DNA of 64,000 bases from Alcaligenaceae bacterium (lineage in GTDB: Bacteria > Pseudomonadota > Gammaproteobacteria > Burkholderiales > Burkholderiaceae_B). The notes under the pieces were generated by a model. That model saw nothing but the letters and a program-made list of their open reading frames with translations, was not told the DNA's origin and did not search any database. Position 1 is the first letter of the stretch. Every line of letters starts with the position of its first letter. The position numbers and the translations under genes were made by a program. The stretch spans positions 275,649 to 339,648 of the forward strand of contig JACCEN010000002.1 in NCBI GenBank assembly GCA_013416435.1, in the 5' to 3' direction. This document shows positions 27,022 through 35,218 of this stretch, piece after piece.

Positions 27022-27201
27022 GGCCTGCCGGGGCCCTGGCCCACTGCGCGCTTTCCTCCTTTGGTGCGCATCGGGCAACAGTCTGTACCCATCGGCATGC
27101 CTACCGCCGCGCTGCATTCGTCCCTACCATGGCGACATAGGGCTTTCCGCCGCTATCGTCACCCGGACAAGAGTGCCGTCTTGCCATCGACAGGAGCAAC
27201 C

Positions 27202-27681
27202 ATGACCCAACGCATCAACTATATTCAGCAATCGCCGGAACTATTCAAGAAGTTCCTCGAATTCAGCAATGCCCTGAAGAACAGCGCCATAGAGGAAGCC
27301 ATCCGCGACCTGGTTTCGATCCGCGCCTCGCAGCTCAATGGCTGCGGCTTCTGCCTCGACATGCACGTAAAGGAAGCGCATATTCACGGCGAACGTCCCT
27401 TGCGCCTGTATCATGTGGCGACCTGGCGCGAATCGACGCTTTTCTCTTCGCGCGAACGCGCAGCCCTGGCGTGGACCGAGGTCCTGACCAAGCTTCCCGA
27501 CCACGGGGTGCCCGACGAAATCTATGAACGGGTGCTTACCCAATTCAATGAAAAAGAGCTGTCCGACCTGACCTTCGCGGTGATGGCCATCAATGGATGG
27601 AACCGCGCAAATGTCGCGTTCAAGACGGTGCCAGGATCCGCCGACAAGGCCTTCGGCCTGGATAAGGCGAATCTCGCTTGA
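27202..27681 (+). CDS. Carboxymuconolactone decarboxylase family (AhpD-like) protein, ECF41 partner
   Basis: A 159-residue protein with the AhpD redox site C48-x2-C51-x3-H55 (LNGCGFCLDMH). ECF41 sigma genes are known to lie beside genes for carboxymuconolactone decarboxylases, oxidoreductases or epimerases, usually as the regulated target. AGGAG precedes the ATG with good spacing. The 180-base gap after the sigma gene shows no match to the ECF41 promoter, which appears instead after this gene. Probable peroxide or disulfide chemistry; substrate unknown. Confidence 0.93.
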   Translation: MTQRINYIQQSPELFKKFLEFSNALKNSAIEEAIRDLVSIRASQLNGCGFCLDMHVKEAHIHGERPLRLYHVATWRESTLFSSRERAALAWTEVLTKLPDHGVPDEIYERVLTQFNEKELSDLTFAVMAINGWNRANVAFKTVPGSADKAFGLDKANLA

Positions 27682-27732
27682 ACGTTCCGGTCAGGCGGCC
27701 TGGACCGCCATGACAGGAAAATTAATTAGCAG

Positions 27733-27759
27733 TGTCACAAACCGTGGTCCCCATACGTC
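27733..27759 (+). promoter_or_regulatory. ECF41-type promoter
   Basis: TGTCACA (27733-27739), exactly 16 bases, then CGTC (27756-27759). As I recall it, this is the published ECF41 consensus (TGTCACA-N16-CGTC). It lies 712 bases after the ECF41 gene and ends nine bases before the LysR ATG at 27769, so the transcript would be almost leaderless. Confidence 0.75.
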
Positions 27760-27768
27760 TAAGCGAGT

Positions 27769-28791
27769 ATGGATACCACGACACACTTCCCGGCGCCGAC
27801 AGATCATGCACGCCCCTCCAATGCTGGCGTCGCTGACCCGCTCGCCGGCAGCTTCATCACCAGCTACGCGGGCGTCATCGCCTTTCTGGCCGTCGCCGAC
27901 GAAGGCAGTTTTTCACGGGCGAGCGATCGGCTGGGCATCGGCCGCTCCGCGGTCAGCCGTAGCGTCCAGAAGCTCGAGGCGCAGCTGGATGCCCGCCTGT
28001 TCCATCGGACGACCCGAAGCACGGCACTGACACGCGAAGGCGAGCTGTTCTACCGGAACTGCCAGCCCGGAGTGGCGCGCATCGTCCAAGCGCTGGAAGA
28101 CTTGCGCGAACTGCGCGACGGCCCGCCACACGGCCACCTACGCATCCATTCGAACCCGGGCTTCGGCCGCAAGGTGATCGCTCCGCTGCTGCATGGCTTT
28201 CATGCACAGTACCCCGACATCACTCTTGAACTCCTGCTGGACGATCGTCCCGCAGACTTCACCGTGGACCGCATCGATGTGTCATTCCGGGACGGCCGCA
28301 TGGAAGACTCCGATATCGTGGCGCGGCAATTGATACCGATGCAGATGATCACCTGCGCCTCGCCTGCCTACGCGGAAGCCAAGGGCTTGCCGCGCCGTGT
28401 CGATGAATTGGCCGGCCATCGCTGCATCAACTATCGCACTGCAACGGGCCGGATCCGGGAATGGGAATTCAAAATCGACGGTTACGCCAAGCGGCATCTG
28501 CCGCCCGCCCAGCATACGTTCAACGACCTGGATCTGATCCTGCAGGCGGTGTTGCATGGTCAAGGCATTGCCCAGCTTCCCGCATACCTGGTGTGCGAAC
28601 TGGTCAACAACCGCAAGCTGACCGTATGCCTGGCCCGGCATGCGCCCGACGACGGCGGCCACTATCTTTGCTACTTGAGCCGCAAGCAGCTTCCCGCGCG
28701 GATCCGCGTGTTCATCGATCATGTGACCGAACAGGCGCGTTCATTGGACCTGCAGTGCCTGACCACCCTGGCGAACGCGCCATCGACCTGA
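27769..28791 (+). CDS. LysR-family transcriptional regulator
   Basis: A 340-residue LysR protein. The winged helix begins late, at about residue 31 (YAGVIAFLAVADEGSFSRAS, RLGIGRSAVSRSVQKLEAQL), after a 28-residue extension rich in proline and alanine. No closer ATG or GTG start is available in frame, so the extension is probably real. The substrate domain follows (GHLRIHSNPGFGRKVIAPLL onward). Expression is probably driven by the ECF41-type promoter just upstream, which is unusual for a LysR gene. Its likely target, the epimerase after it, is truncated. Confidence 0.9.
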   Translation: MDTTTHFPAPTDHARPSNAGVADPLAGSFITSYAGVIAFLAVADEGSFSRASDRLGIGRSAVSRSVQKLEAQLDARLFHRTTRSTALTREGELFYRNCQPGVARIVQALEDLRELRDGPPHGHLRIHSNPGFGRKVIAPLLHGFHAQYPDITLELLLDDRPADFTVDRIDVSFRDGRMEDSDIVARQLIPMQMITCASPAYAEAKGLPRRVDELAGHRCINYRTATGRIREWEFKIDGYAKRHLPPAQHTFNDLDLILQAVLHGQGIAQLPAYLVCELVNNRKLTVCLARHAPDDGGHYLCYLSRKQLPARIRVFIDHVTEQARSLDLQCLTTLANAPST

Positions 28792-28903
28792 GGTTCGCCT
28801 GATTGCTGCGCTTGATGCAACACCATGGGTCCGTCGCCGATCCTACCGGTAGGCAAGGCGCAGCCCTAAAATTTTTGCACGCAGCTCAATTCAGGAGAAC
28901 CTC

Positions 28904-28963
28904 ATGAAAATCGTCGTCATCGGAGGCACCGGCTTCATCGGCAGCACAGCATGGCCACCCTGA
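28904..28963 (+). pseudogene. Stub of an NAD(P)-binding epimerase/NmrA-type gene
   Basis: GGAG precedes an ATG that reads MKIVVIGGTGFIGST, a typical Rossmann start of NAD(P)H-binding epimerase-like proteins, and then breaks into AWPP and a stop. Only 15 residues of the family remain. The stub overlaps the start of the next gene. Epimerase-like proteins are one of the three partner types at ECF41 loci, so this may be a lost member of the module. Confidence 0.75.
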
Positions 28964-29466
28964 AACCGCCTCCCTTATCCCTGCTGGACAAGTATCGCGG
29001 GCGCGACACGCAAACGCTGTACTCGGCCACCGTCGTCGTGACGGGCGGCGATGCCGGCCACGGAAGGGCATCGGGCATCGCACGGTCGGATGACGGCAAC
29101 TTGTGCGTCCACCTGCGATTGCCCGAAGCGCTTGGCGGACCGGGCGGAGGCACCAACCCGGAACAGCTCTTCGCCGCCGGATACGCCGCCTGCTTTCATG
29201 GAGCGCTCAGCCTGCTCGCGGCGCGGATGGGCATTCCGATTCCAGGGAGCTCGGTGCAAGTGAAGATCGAATTCAGCCGCGACCCGATGGACGGCCTTTT
29301 CGCGCTGGCCGCATACACGAGCATCCGCTTGCCCGGCGTTGAACGGGCCATTGCCGAAGAGCTGGTCCGCAATACCGAGCGCTTCTGCCCCTACGCCAAG
29401 ATGGCGCGGCAAGGTATCACGAACATCGTCGCGCTCGCCCCCTTGGAGGATACGAACACCCGGTAG
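28951..29466 (+). CDS. Ohr/OsmC-family thiol peroxidase
   Basis: A 171-residue organic-hydroperoxide reductase of the Ohr type. The peroxidatic cysteine is C81 in TNPEQLFAAGYAACFHGAL and the resolving cysteine C146 in NTERFCPYAKMAR. The N-terminus is about 25 residues longer than E. coli-type Ohr but keeps a normal SLLDKYRGRDTQTLYSA lead. Its ATG is inside the epimerase stub, so it may now use that gene's ribosome site. No OhrR gene is adjacent. Confidence 0.9.
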   Translation: MATLKPPPLSLLDKYRGRDTQTLYSATVVVTGGDAGHGRASGIARSDDGNLCVHLRLPEALGGPGGGTNPEQLFAAGYAACFHGALSLLAARMGIPIPGSSVQVKIEFSRDPMDGLFALAAYTSIRLPGVERAIAEELVRNTERFCPYAKMARQGITNIVALAPLEDTNTR

Positions 29467-29469
29467 CCG

Positions 29470-30015
29470 GCATCGGCTTATCGACCGCAATGAAATTTGC
29501 CGGCCAGGGCGCCCGCGTAGTCATTACCGGGCGCAAGCAGGAAGCGCTGAAACAGGCCTCGCGCTCCGCATCAGGAGTTGACTACATCGTGGCGGACGCA
29601 GGCAAGCCATCAGATGCCGCGCACACCATCGAATCTGAAGCAGTCCGCAGGCAGCATCATCAACGTGTCGAGCACCTTTGGACACAAGGCGGCCGAGGTC
29701 CTGTCGCATTACGCAGCCAGCAAAGCCGCGCTGGAGCACATGACTCGATGCTGGGCCCTTGAATTGGCACGCGACGGCATACGCGTGAACGCCGTCGCTG
29801 CCGGTCCGACGGACACCGAGTTCCTGTCCCAAAGAATGAAGCTATCGACGGAACAGGTGGAGAGCGTCAAGGCAAGCGAGCGCGCACGAATTCCGCTAGG
29901 CAGGCGCGGCCTGCCCGCCGACGTGGCCGGCTGGATCGTTACGCTGGCGTCGCCGGAGGCGGCATGGGTCACGGGACAGGTTTTTACGGTGGACGGCGGG
30001 CTGAGCGTAAGCTGA
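29470..30015 (+). pseudogene. Decayed short-chain dehydrogenase
   Basis: The gene lacks its first residues: it starts inside the GIG of the cofactor loop, reading GIGLSTAMKFAGQGARVVIT. At about 29635 the middle, including the NAG region, is deleted and the frame changes. The second part, in another frame, keeps SAGSIINVSSTFGHKAAEV, the catalytic YAASKAA, RVNAVAAGPTDTEFL and the end VTGQVFTVDGGLSVS. Both breaks remove essential parts, so no enzyme is expected. It lies directly after the Ohr gene. Confidence 0.88.
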
Positions 30016-30130
30016 CCGGACAAGGTTTTCTTGATGCATCTTAAGAAAAGGTTAAGCAGAACGCAAAAATTTTCAGCTTGTCACGCCCTGGCGCTTCCCA
30101 CATCATCTGATCACTTACTTGGAGGATCTG

Positions 30131-31057
30131 ATGGTGAAAATAATATCCAATACGGGCGGATTCGGCGCCGACGTCATGGACTGCCCGCCGGGACTGGCGG
30201 TGTCGGAAGATGAACTCGAACAGATAACGCGTGCCTGGACCAGGCACTCCGTGCTGTGCTTCCGGACAGTGGACATGACGCCGGAAGAACATGTGAACTT
30301 CAGCCGTCGGCTCGGCGAGCTGCACATCATGAGGCCGCTCAAGTTCAACCTCGATGGCTATCCCGAAGTTTTCGTCGTATCCAACGCGAGCAAGGCCGAT
30401 CCGTCCAAACCTGTGGCGGGCAATGCCGAAGGCGATGCGGGGCTTCGTCGGGCCGGTGAAGGGTTTCATACCGACGGCGAAGACAAGGCCATTCCGAACG
30501 GCGGCTCCTTCCTCTATGCCAGACAAGTGCCTCCCGAGCGCGGCGACACGCTCTTTGTGGATATGTACAGCGTCTATGCGGCATTGCCCAGCGGGATCAA
30601 GGAACTCATTGCAGGCCGCCGTGCCCGTTACAGCCGTATCGATTTGCATGCGACCCATTACCCGCTGATGGCGCCGCTTACAGAGGAAGAAAAACGCGAG
30701 CGCCCCGATGTCTACCATCCCTTGACGCGACAGCACCCGCTCAGCGGCCGCACGTCACTTTATATCGGGCGCTGGGCATGCGATATCGAAGGCTTGCCCG
30801 TCGATGAGAGCAAAGAACTGATCACCTTTCTCCAGGACTTCGCCAAACAGCCGCAATTCATTTACACCCACAAATGGGCGCCCGGCGACGCAGTGCTATG
30901 GGACAACCGCTGCACACAACACTGCGCCACCGGCTTTGATGACGCGAAGTACGTCAGGACGATGCACAGAACCACACTGGAAGGCGAGCTGCCGATCATG
31001 GCCCGCTCCAGCGCCGGTATACACGCAGCGGTGTTCAATGAATATTCGGTTTCTTGA
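30131..31057 (+). CDS. TauD/TfdA-type Fe(II)/2-oxoglutarate dioxygenase
   Basis: A 308-residue dioxygenase. The iron site is H113-x-D115 (GFHTDGEDK) and distal H264 (VLWDNRCTQHCATGF), with the 2-oxoglutarate arginine in YVRTMHRTTLEGE. The core PPERGDTLFVDMYSVYAAL is typical. GGAGG lies five bases before the ATG at 30131. It leads a five-gene plus-strand cluster with a LysR regulator, a nitrilase-type hydrolase, an RraA-like protein and a Bug receptor, so it probably opens a catabolic route; substrate unknown. Confidence 0.92.
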   Translation: MVKIISNTGGFGADVMDCPPGLAVSEDELEQITRAWTRHSVLCFRTVDMTPEEHVNFSRRLGELHIMRPLKFNLDGYPEVFVVSNASKADPSKPVAGNAEGDAGLRRAGEGFHTDGEDKAIPNGGSFLYARQVPPERGDTLFVDMYSVYAALPSGIKELIAGRRARYSRIDLHATHYPLMAPLTEEEKRERPDVYHPLTRQHPLSGRTSLYIGRWACDIEGLPVDESKELITFLQDFAKQPQFIYTHKWAPGDAVLWDNRCTQHCATGFDDAKYVRTMHRTTLEGELPIMARSSAGIHAAVFNEYSVS

Positions 31058-31958
31058 AACGGCGCTGTGGCTGGCCAAGCTTAAAAGCATCAAGGCCACA
31101 GCCGAAAAGCTTTGCCTGACGCAGGCCGCCGTATCAAGCCGGATTTCCAACCTTGAGCAGGACCTGGGCGTCTGTCTGTTTGTGCGTGGAGGCGATGGCT
31201 TTGAGCCCACCTCCGCCGGCGTGACGTTCCTCGAGCATGCGCAGCGCATCGTGGATGCCCACCAGTCTTTACGCGCCTCCATGCTTGACCCGAGCAAACT
31301 GGTAGGGTCTTTGAGAATCGGCATGACCAGCACGCTGATTCCGACGATACTGCCCGGACTTGTCGACACGCTGCGACGGGACTATCCGAGCATTTCAATC
31401 AGCCTGAAGACGGAGCTGACCGAAAAGCTGCTGAAGGAACTGGAGATTGGCCGAGTCGATCTTGTCCTGGGCGCCGACAGCGAAGCGGTACACGAGCGGT
31501 TCGAGATCGTGCCGCTGTGCGCCTTTTCGATGACGTTCGTGGCAAGCCCCAGGCTGAAGCTGGAGTTCACTGATGCGGCGCTTCCCGAAGAGCTCGCCCG
31601 GCACCCCATCATCGGCTATCCGCCGGGAACCCGTTCTCAGCTTCGCATAGACCACTATTTCGAGAACTGCGGCGTGCGCCCGCAGATCATCCATGTGTCG
31701 AATGCCGTCCCCACGAATCTGCAACTTGCCACGTCCGGCATCGGGATCGCAGTCGTCCCCGAAGCCATCGTGCAGCGGGAGATCGCATCCGGCGAACTCC
31801 TTCCCATCAAGTTGAAACGACCCTTCGTGTCGGTGAACTACCAGGCTGTATTCCTGCGCGACCAAGGCCAGGGCTTGGCAAGGGCAGTTGCCGCCTTGGC
31901 TCGCGACGTCGCGAGCGACTACTGCGAATCGGTCGACAAAAGAATTGCCTGGCAATAA
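31038..31958 (+). CDS. LysR-family transcriptional regulator
   Basis: A 306-residue LysR protein with the HTH at about residues 3-62 (KATAEKLCLTQAAVSSRISN). Its start at 31038 lies inside the last 20 bases of the dioxygenase gene, so it is translated from the same message. It lies in the same direction as its presumed targets, unlike the usual divergent LysR layout. The effector domain is complete. Ligand unknown. Confidence 0.92.
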   Translation: MNIRFLETALWLAKLKSIKATAEKLCLTQAAVSSRISNLEQDLGVCLFVRGGDGFEPTSAGVTFLEHAQRIVDAHQSLRASMLDPSKLVGSLRIGMTSTLIPTILPGLVDTLRRDYPSISISLKTELTEKLLKELEIGRVDLVLGADSEAVHERFEIVPLCAFSMTFVASPRLKLEFTDAALPEELARHPIIGYPPGTRSQLRIDHYFENCGVRPQIIHVSNAVPTNLQLATSGIGIAVVPEAIVQREIASGELLPIKLKRPFVSVNYQAVFLRDQGQGLARAVAALARDVASDYCESVDKRIAWQ

Positions 31959-31972
31959 AGGAGAAAAAGTTA

Positions 31973-32791
31973 GTGAAAATTTCCGTCATTCAAATGAATT
32001 CCGTCTCGGATAAAGCGGCGAATCTCGCAAAAGCCGAGAGGCTGACGCGTAGCGCCGTAACGCAGGACTCCCCCGACATGATCGTGTTTCCCGAACACTT
32101 CGATTGGGCGGGTGGCAGTACGCAAGAGAAGGTCGCCGCCGGCGAGCCCGAGGCCGACGGCCCCGCATACAGGTTTTGCGCGCGCATGGCAGCCGAGTAC
32201 GGCATCTACGTCCATTCGGGCAGCTTCTACGAGAAGGTCCCCCATCAGGAGCGCGTATTCAACACAACAGTCGTGTTCGATCCCCACGGCAAAGAGCTTG
32301 CGCGGTATCGGAAGATGCACATGTTCGACATATTCACGCCTGATGGACTGCGCTACGGCGAATCCGATGCAGTGGCAGCGGGATCCGAGGTCAGCACCGC
32401 CGACGTGGGCGACTTCCGCCTTGGCTTGGCCATATGCTATGACCTCCGATTTCCCGAGCTTTTCCAACAGCTCGTTGGCCGGGGCGCCAACGTCATCATG
32501 CTGCCCGCGGCATTCACCCTGCAGACCGGCAAAGATCACTGGGAAGTGCTATGTCGGGCCCGTGCCATCGAGACGCAAAGCTATGTCGTCGCCTGCGGCT
32601 CGCACGGACCGTTCAGGCAGAACGGCGAGACGCGATACACCTACGGGCATTCGCTGATCGTGGACCCATGGGGCCATGTCATCGCCAAGTGTTCCGATGG
32701 CGACGGCTTTGCCACCGCTCGCTTGGATATCCAGCTGATCGATAAAGTCCGCAAGGAAATTCCCATCGCCAAACAAAAGGTACTTCAGTGA
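31973..32791 (+). CDS. Carbon-nitrogen hydrolase (nitrilase superfamily)
   Basis: A 272-residue amidase-type hydrolase with the catalytic triad E41 (VFPEHFDW), K114 (YRKMHMFD) and C155 (AICYDLRFPEL). It begins with GTG preceded by AAAGGAG. The DLRFPELF context is that of omega-amidase/Nit-type members, which release ammonia from amides. Its stop overlaps the GTG of the RraA-like gene, so the two are coupled. Substrate unknown, probably an amide product or a carbamoyl intermediate of the local pathway. Confidence 0.92.
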   Translation: MKISVIQMNSVSDKAANLAKAERLTRSAVTQDSPDMIVFPEHFDWAGGSTQEKVAAGEPEADGPAYRFCARMAAEYGIYVHSGSFYEKVPHQERVFNTTVVFDPHGKELARYRKMHMFDIFTPDGLRYGESDAVAAGSEVSTADVGDFRLGLAICYDLRFPELFQQLVGRGANVIMLPAAFTLQTGKDHWEVLCRARAIETQSYVVACGSHGPFRQNGETRYTYGHSLIVDPWGHVIAKCSDGDGFATARLDIQLIDKVRKEIPIAKQKVLQ

Positions 32792-33453
32792 AAAAATTCA
32801 TCCTGGAACCCATGCCGGCCGCCCTGGACGCGAAGTACGTCGACATGCTGTCGGCGGTGCAGACGGCCACCGTCGGCCACTTCCGCCACTGGGGGTTCAT
32901 GGCTCCCGACATCAAGCCGATCAATCATACGCGCAAGATCATCGGCACCGCAGTGACCTTGTCGCTACCCGGCCAGGACTCCACCCTGCTGCATCACGCC
33001 CTGACGCTGCTGCGCCCGGGCGACGTATTGGTCATCGACCGCCTGGGCGATCAAAAGCATGCTTGCCTGGGCGGCGGTGTGGCACTTGGCGCTGTGCTGG
33101 CAGGCGCTGTGGGCGCCATTGTGGATGGCATGTGCACAGACCCCTCGGAGCTTGAGGAACTGGACTTCCCTGTCTGGGCGCGGGGCGTATCTCCCATTAC
33201 CACCCGAATCTACAACATCGGTGGGCAACTGAACAAACCTGTGGCATGCGGCGGCGCCGTCGTCTGCCCTGGCGACATCATCCTGGCTGACGAAAACGGC
33301 GTGCTTGCCATTCCCCGTGCAGAAGTCGCCGAAGTGTCCGAAATGGCCCTGGAAAAACAAGCCCGGGGCGACAAGAACGGCGAGCGGATGCGTGGCGGCG
33401 AACGGCTCGGCAATCTGTCCGGGGCGAGCAAGCATGTCCTTGAAGCAGCATAA
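32788..33453 (+). CDS. RraA-family (aldolase-like) protein
   Basis: A 221-residue RraA-fold protein, the family that includes HMG/CHA aldolases and the RNase E inhibitor RraA. The fold motifs are present (VGHFRHWGFM, RPGDVLVIDRLGDQKHACLG, GAVGAIVDGMCTDP). Aldolase members carry R-D after the VDG; here the arginine is replaced by threonine (CTD), so classical pyruvate aldolase activity is doubtful. It begins with GTG overlapping the hydrolase stop. Compare the canonical copy at 52051. Confidence 0.88.
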   Translation: MKKFILEPMPAALDAKYVDMLSAVQTATVGHFRHWGFMAPDIKPINHTRKIIGTAVTLSLPGQDSTLLHHALTLLRPGDVLVIDRLGDQKHACLGGGVALGAVLAGAVGAIVDGMCTDPSELEELDFPVWARGVSPITTRIYNIGGQLNKPVACGGAVVCPGDIILADENGVLAIPRAEVAEVSEMALEKQARGDKNGERMRGGERLGNLSGASKHVLEAA

Positions 33454-33481
33454 CAAATAGAACGATTATGGAGAATTCCTT

Positions 33482-34459
33482 ATGAAACTACGCAAAGCCC
33501 TCGCCGCTGGACTGACCTTCAGCTGTCTGGCGTTAACCACAACGTTCGCCCACGCGGCATGGCCCGAGCGCCCGATCAAGATCGTAGTGCCATTTCCGCC
33601 TGGCAACTCTTCCGACGTTTCAATGCGCTTGTTGGCGGAACTGCTCTCGCCGCGTCTGGGCCAGCCAGTCGTGGTCGAAAACAAAGTCGGTGCCGGCGGC
33701 ACCATCGGCACGGGCTTTGCAGCCAAACAGCCGCCCGATGGCTATACCTTGGCCATGGGCTCGACGGGTCCGCTGTCAATCGGGCCAACATTGCGCCCGG
33801 AGACGATGACCTATGACCCCCTGGCCGATCTGGAACCCATAGCCGCGATTGCCTGGGCCCCGCAAGTGATGGTGGTCCGGCCTGATGAGCCCTTCGATAC
33901 GGTGGCGGGTCTTATCAAACACACCAAAGAACAAGGGCAGGGTCTTCGTTATGGCTCCTCCGGAGTGGGAACGACGCCGCACCTGGTCATCTCCAAATTT
34001 CTGCACGATGCGGGCATTTCGGGAATGCATATCCCGTATAAAGGCGGGATGCAAAGCCTTACGGACCTGATCGGCGGGCAGGTGGACTTCATGTCCGATA
34101 ACGTCCCGGTGTTCGCCTCCGCCCTGCAGGGCAAACGCGTCAAGCCCATCGGCGTCACATCCGCCGAGCGTATTCCGAGCCTGCCCGAAGTGCCGACCCT
34201 TGCCGAACAAGGCATCAAGGACTTCAGCATGCAGGGCTGGATTCTTTTGGTGGCGCCCGCCGGCGTGCCCGACGAAGCCAAGCACCGCCTTGAAAAAGAA
34301 GTTGCGGCAGTCATGCAGGAAAAGGAAATGCGCGAGCGCTTACTGGGCTTCGGCCTGGTGCCAATGAACATGCCGCAGGCGCAGATCCCCGCGTTCTTGA
34401 AAGACGAGGCACGCAAGTGGAAGGAAGTTGTCGAACTTTCCGGAGCGAACAAGAACTGA
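33482..34459 (+). CDS. Bug (TctC) family periplasmic solute receptor
   Basis: A 325-residue tripartite tricarboxylate receptor. A signal peptide (residues 1-23, ending TFAHA) is followed by WPERPIKIVVPFPPGNSSDV. The Bug loops PPDGYTLAMGSTG and GGMQSLTDLIGGQVDFMSDN bind the ligand carboxylate. GGAG precedes the ATG. No membrane subunits lie nearby, as is usual for the expanded Bug families of Bordetella and relatives. It closes the dioxygenase cluster and probably captures the cluster's substrate. Confidence 0.94.
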   Translation: MKLRKALAAGLTFSCLALTTTFAHAAWPERPIKIVVPFPPGNSSDVSMRLLAELLSPRLGQPVVVENKVGAGGTIGTGFAAKQPPDGYTLAMGSTGPLSIGPTLRPETMTYDPLADLEPIAAIAWAPQVMVVRPDEPFDTVAGLIKHTKEQGQGLRYGSSGVGTTPHLVISKFLHDAGISGMHIPYKGGMQSLTDLIGGQVDFMSDNVPVFASALQGKRVKPIGVTSAERIPSLPEVPTLAEQGIKDFSMQGWILLVAPAGVPDEAKHRLEKEVAAVMQEKEMRERLLGFGLVPMNMPQAQIPAFLKDEARKWKEVVELSGANKN

Positions 34460-34560
34460 CGATATGTCAGCCGGGAAATCAAGCTCAACACCGCTACGTT
34501 CCGGAGTGAATAGGGATATCATCTGCAAACATCAGATGGCGATACTGACGGAAAACATGC

Positions 34561-35208
34561 ATGCTGAGCTTGATCACTGACCTGGTACTTCATCTCGACA
34601 CACACTTGGCGACACTGGCCGCAAACCACGCCGTACTCGTCTATCTAGTCATATTCTGCGTGATCTTCGTGGAAACCGGCGTGGTGGTGGCGCCTTTTCT
34701 TCCCGGCGATTCCCTGCTGTTCATCGCGGGCACCCTCGCCGCCCAGCAAATCCTGGATGTGGCGATTCTGGTCCCCATACTGCTCGTTGCCGCGATTGCC
34801 GGCGACACCTTGAATTATGCGGTGGGCAGCGTAATGCGCAGACGCACTATCGACACGAAGCGACTACGCATATTGAAACCCCAGCATCTCGCCCGAACCA
34901 CGCTTTTCTTTGAGCGGCACGGCAGCAAGACCATTGTGCTCGCCCGCTTCGTTCCCATCGTGCGGACGCTGGCGCCTTTCGTCGCCGCACTTGGACGGAT
35001 GGAGTACGGCACCTTCCTGAAGTACAACATCATTGGCGCCTTCATCTGGGTGTTTTCGCTTGTGGGCGCGGGCTACATGCTCGGCAACCTGCCGCTCGTC
35101 AGTGAGAATCTCAATGCCGTCGTGCTGGGCATCGTGCTGCTGTCGCTGCTGCCGACGCTCATAGGCAAGTTCGGGCGAACGGCCGGGCCGGCCCGCAAAG
35201 AAAGATGA
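34561..35208 (+). CDS. DedA-family membrane protein
   Basis: A 215-residue inner-membrane protein of the DedA family with the core motif FVETGVVVAPFLPGDSLLFI and the second domain FFERHGSKTIVLARFVPIVR followed by TLAPFVAALG. These acidic and basic residues in re-entrant loops are required in E. coli homologues for envelope integrity and proton-motive-force balance; some members flip lipids. It stands alone before a convergent MocR gene. Confidence 0.93.
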   Translation: MLSLITDLVLHLDTHLATLAANHAVLVYLVIFCVIFVETGVVVAPFLPGDSLLFIAGTLAAQQILDVAILVPILLVAAIAGDTLNYAVGSVMRRRTIDTKRLRILKPQHLARTTLFFERHGSKTIVLARFVPIVRTLAPFVAALGRMEYGTFLKYNIIGAFIWVFSLVGAGYMLGNLPLVSENLNAVVLGIVLLSLLPTLIGKFGRTAGPARKER

Positions 35209-35218
35209 TCCAATGGTG

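Noticed and set aside
27061..27201. Possible ECF41 promoter before the CMD gene (CGTCACC ... CGTC)
   Set aside because: The spacer is 13 bases, not 16, and the first element lacks TGTCACA, so the match is poor.
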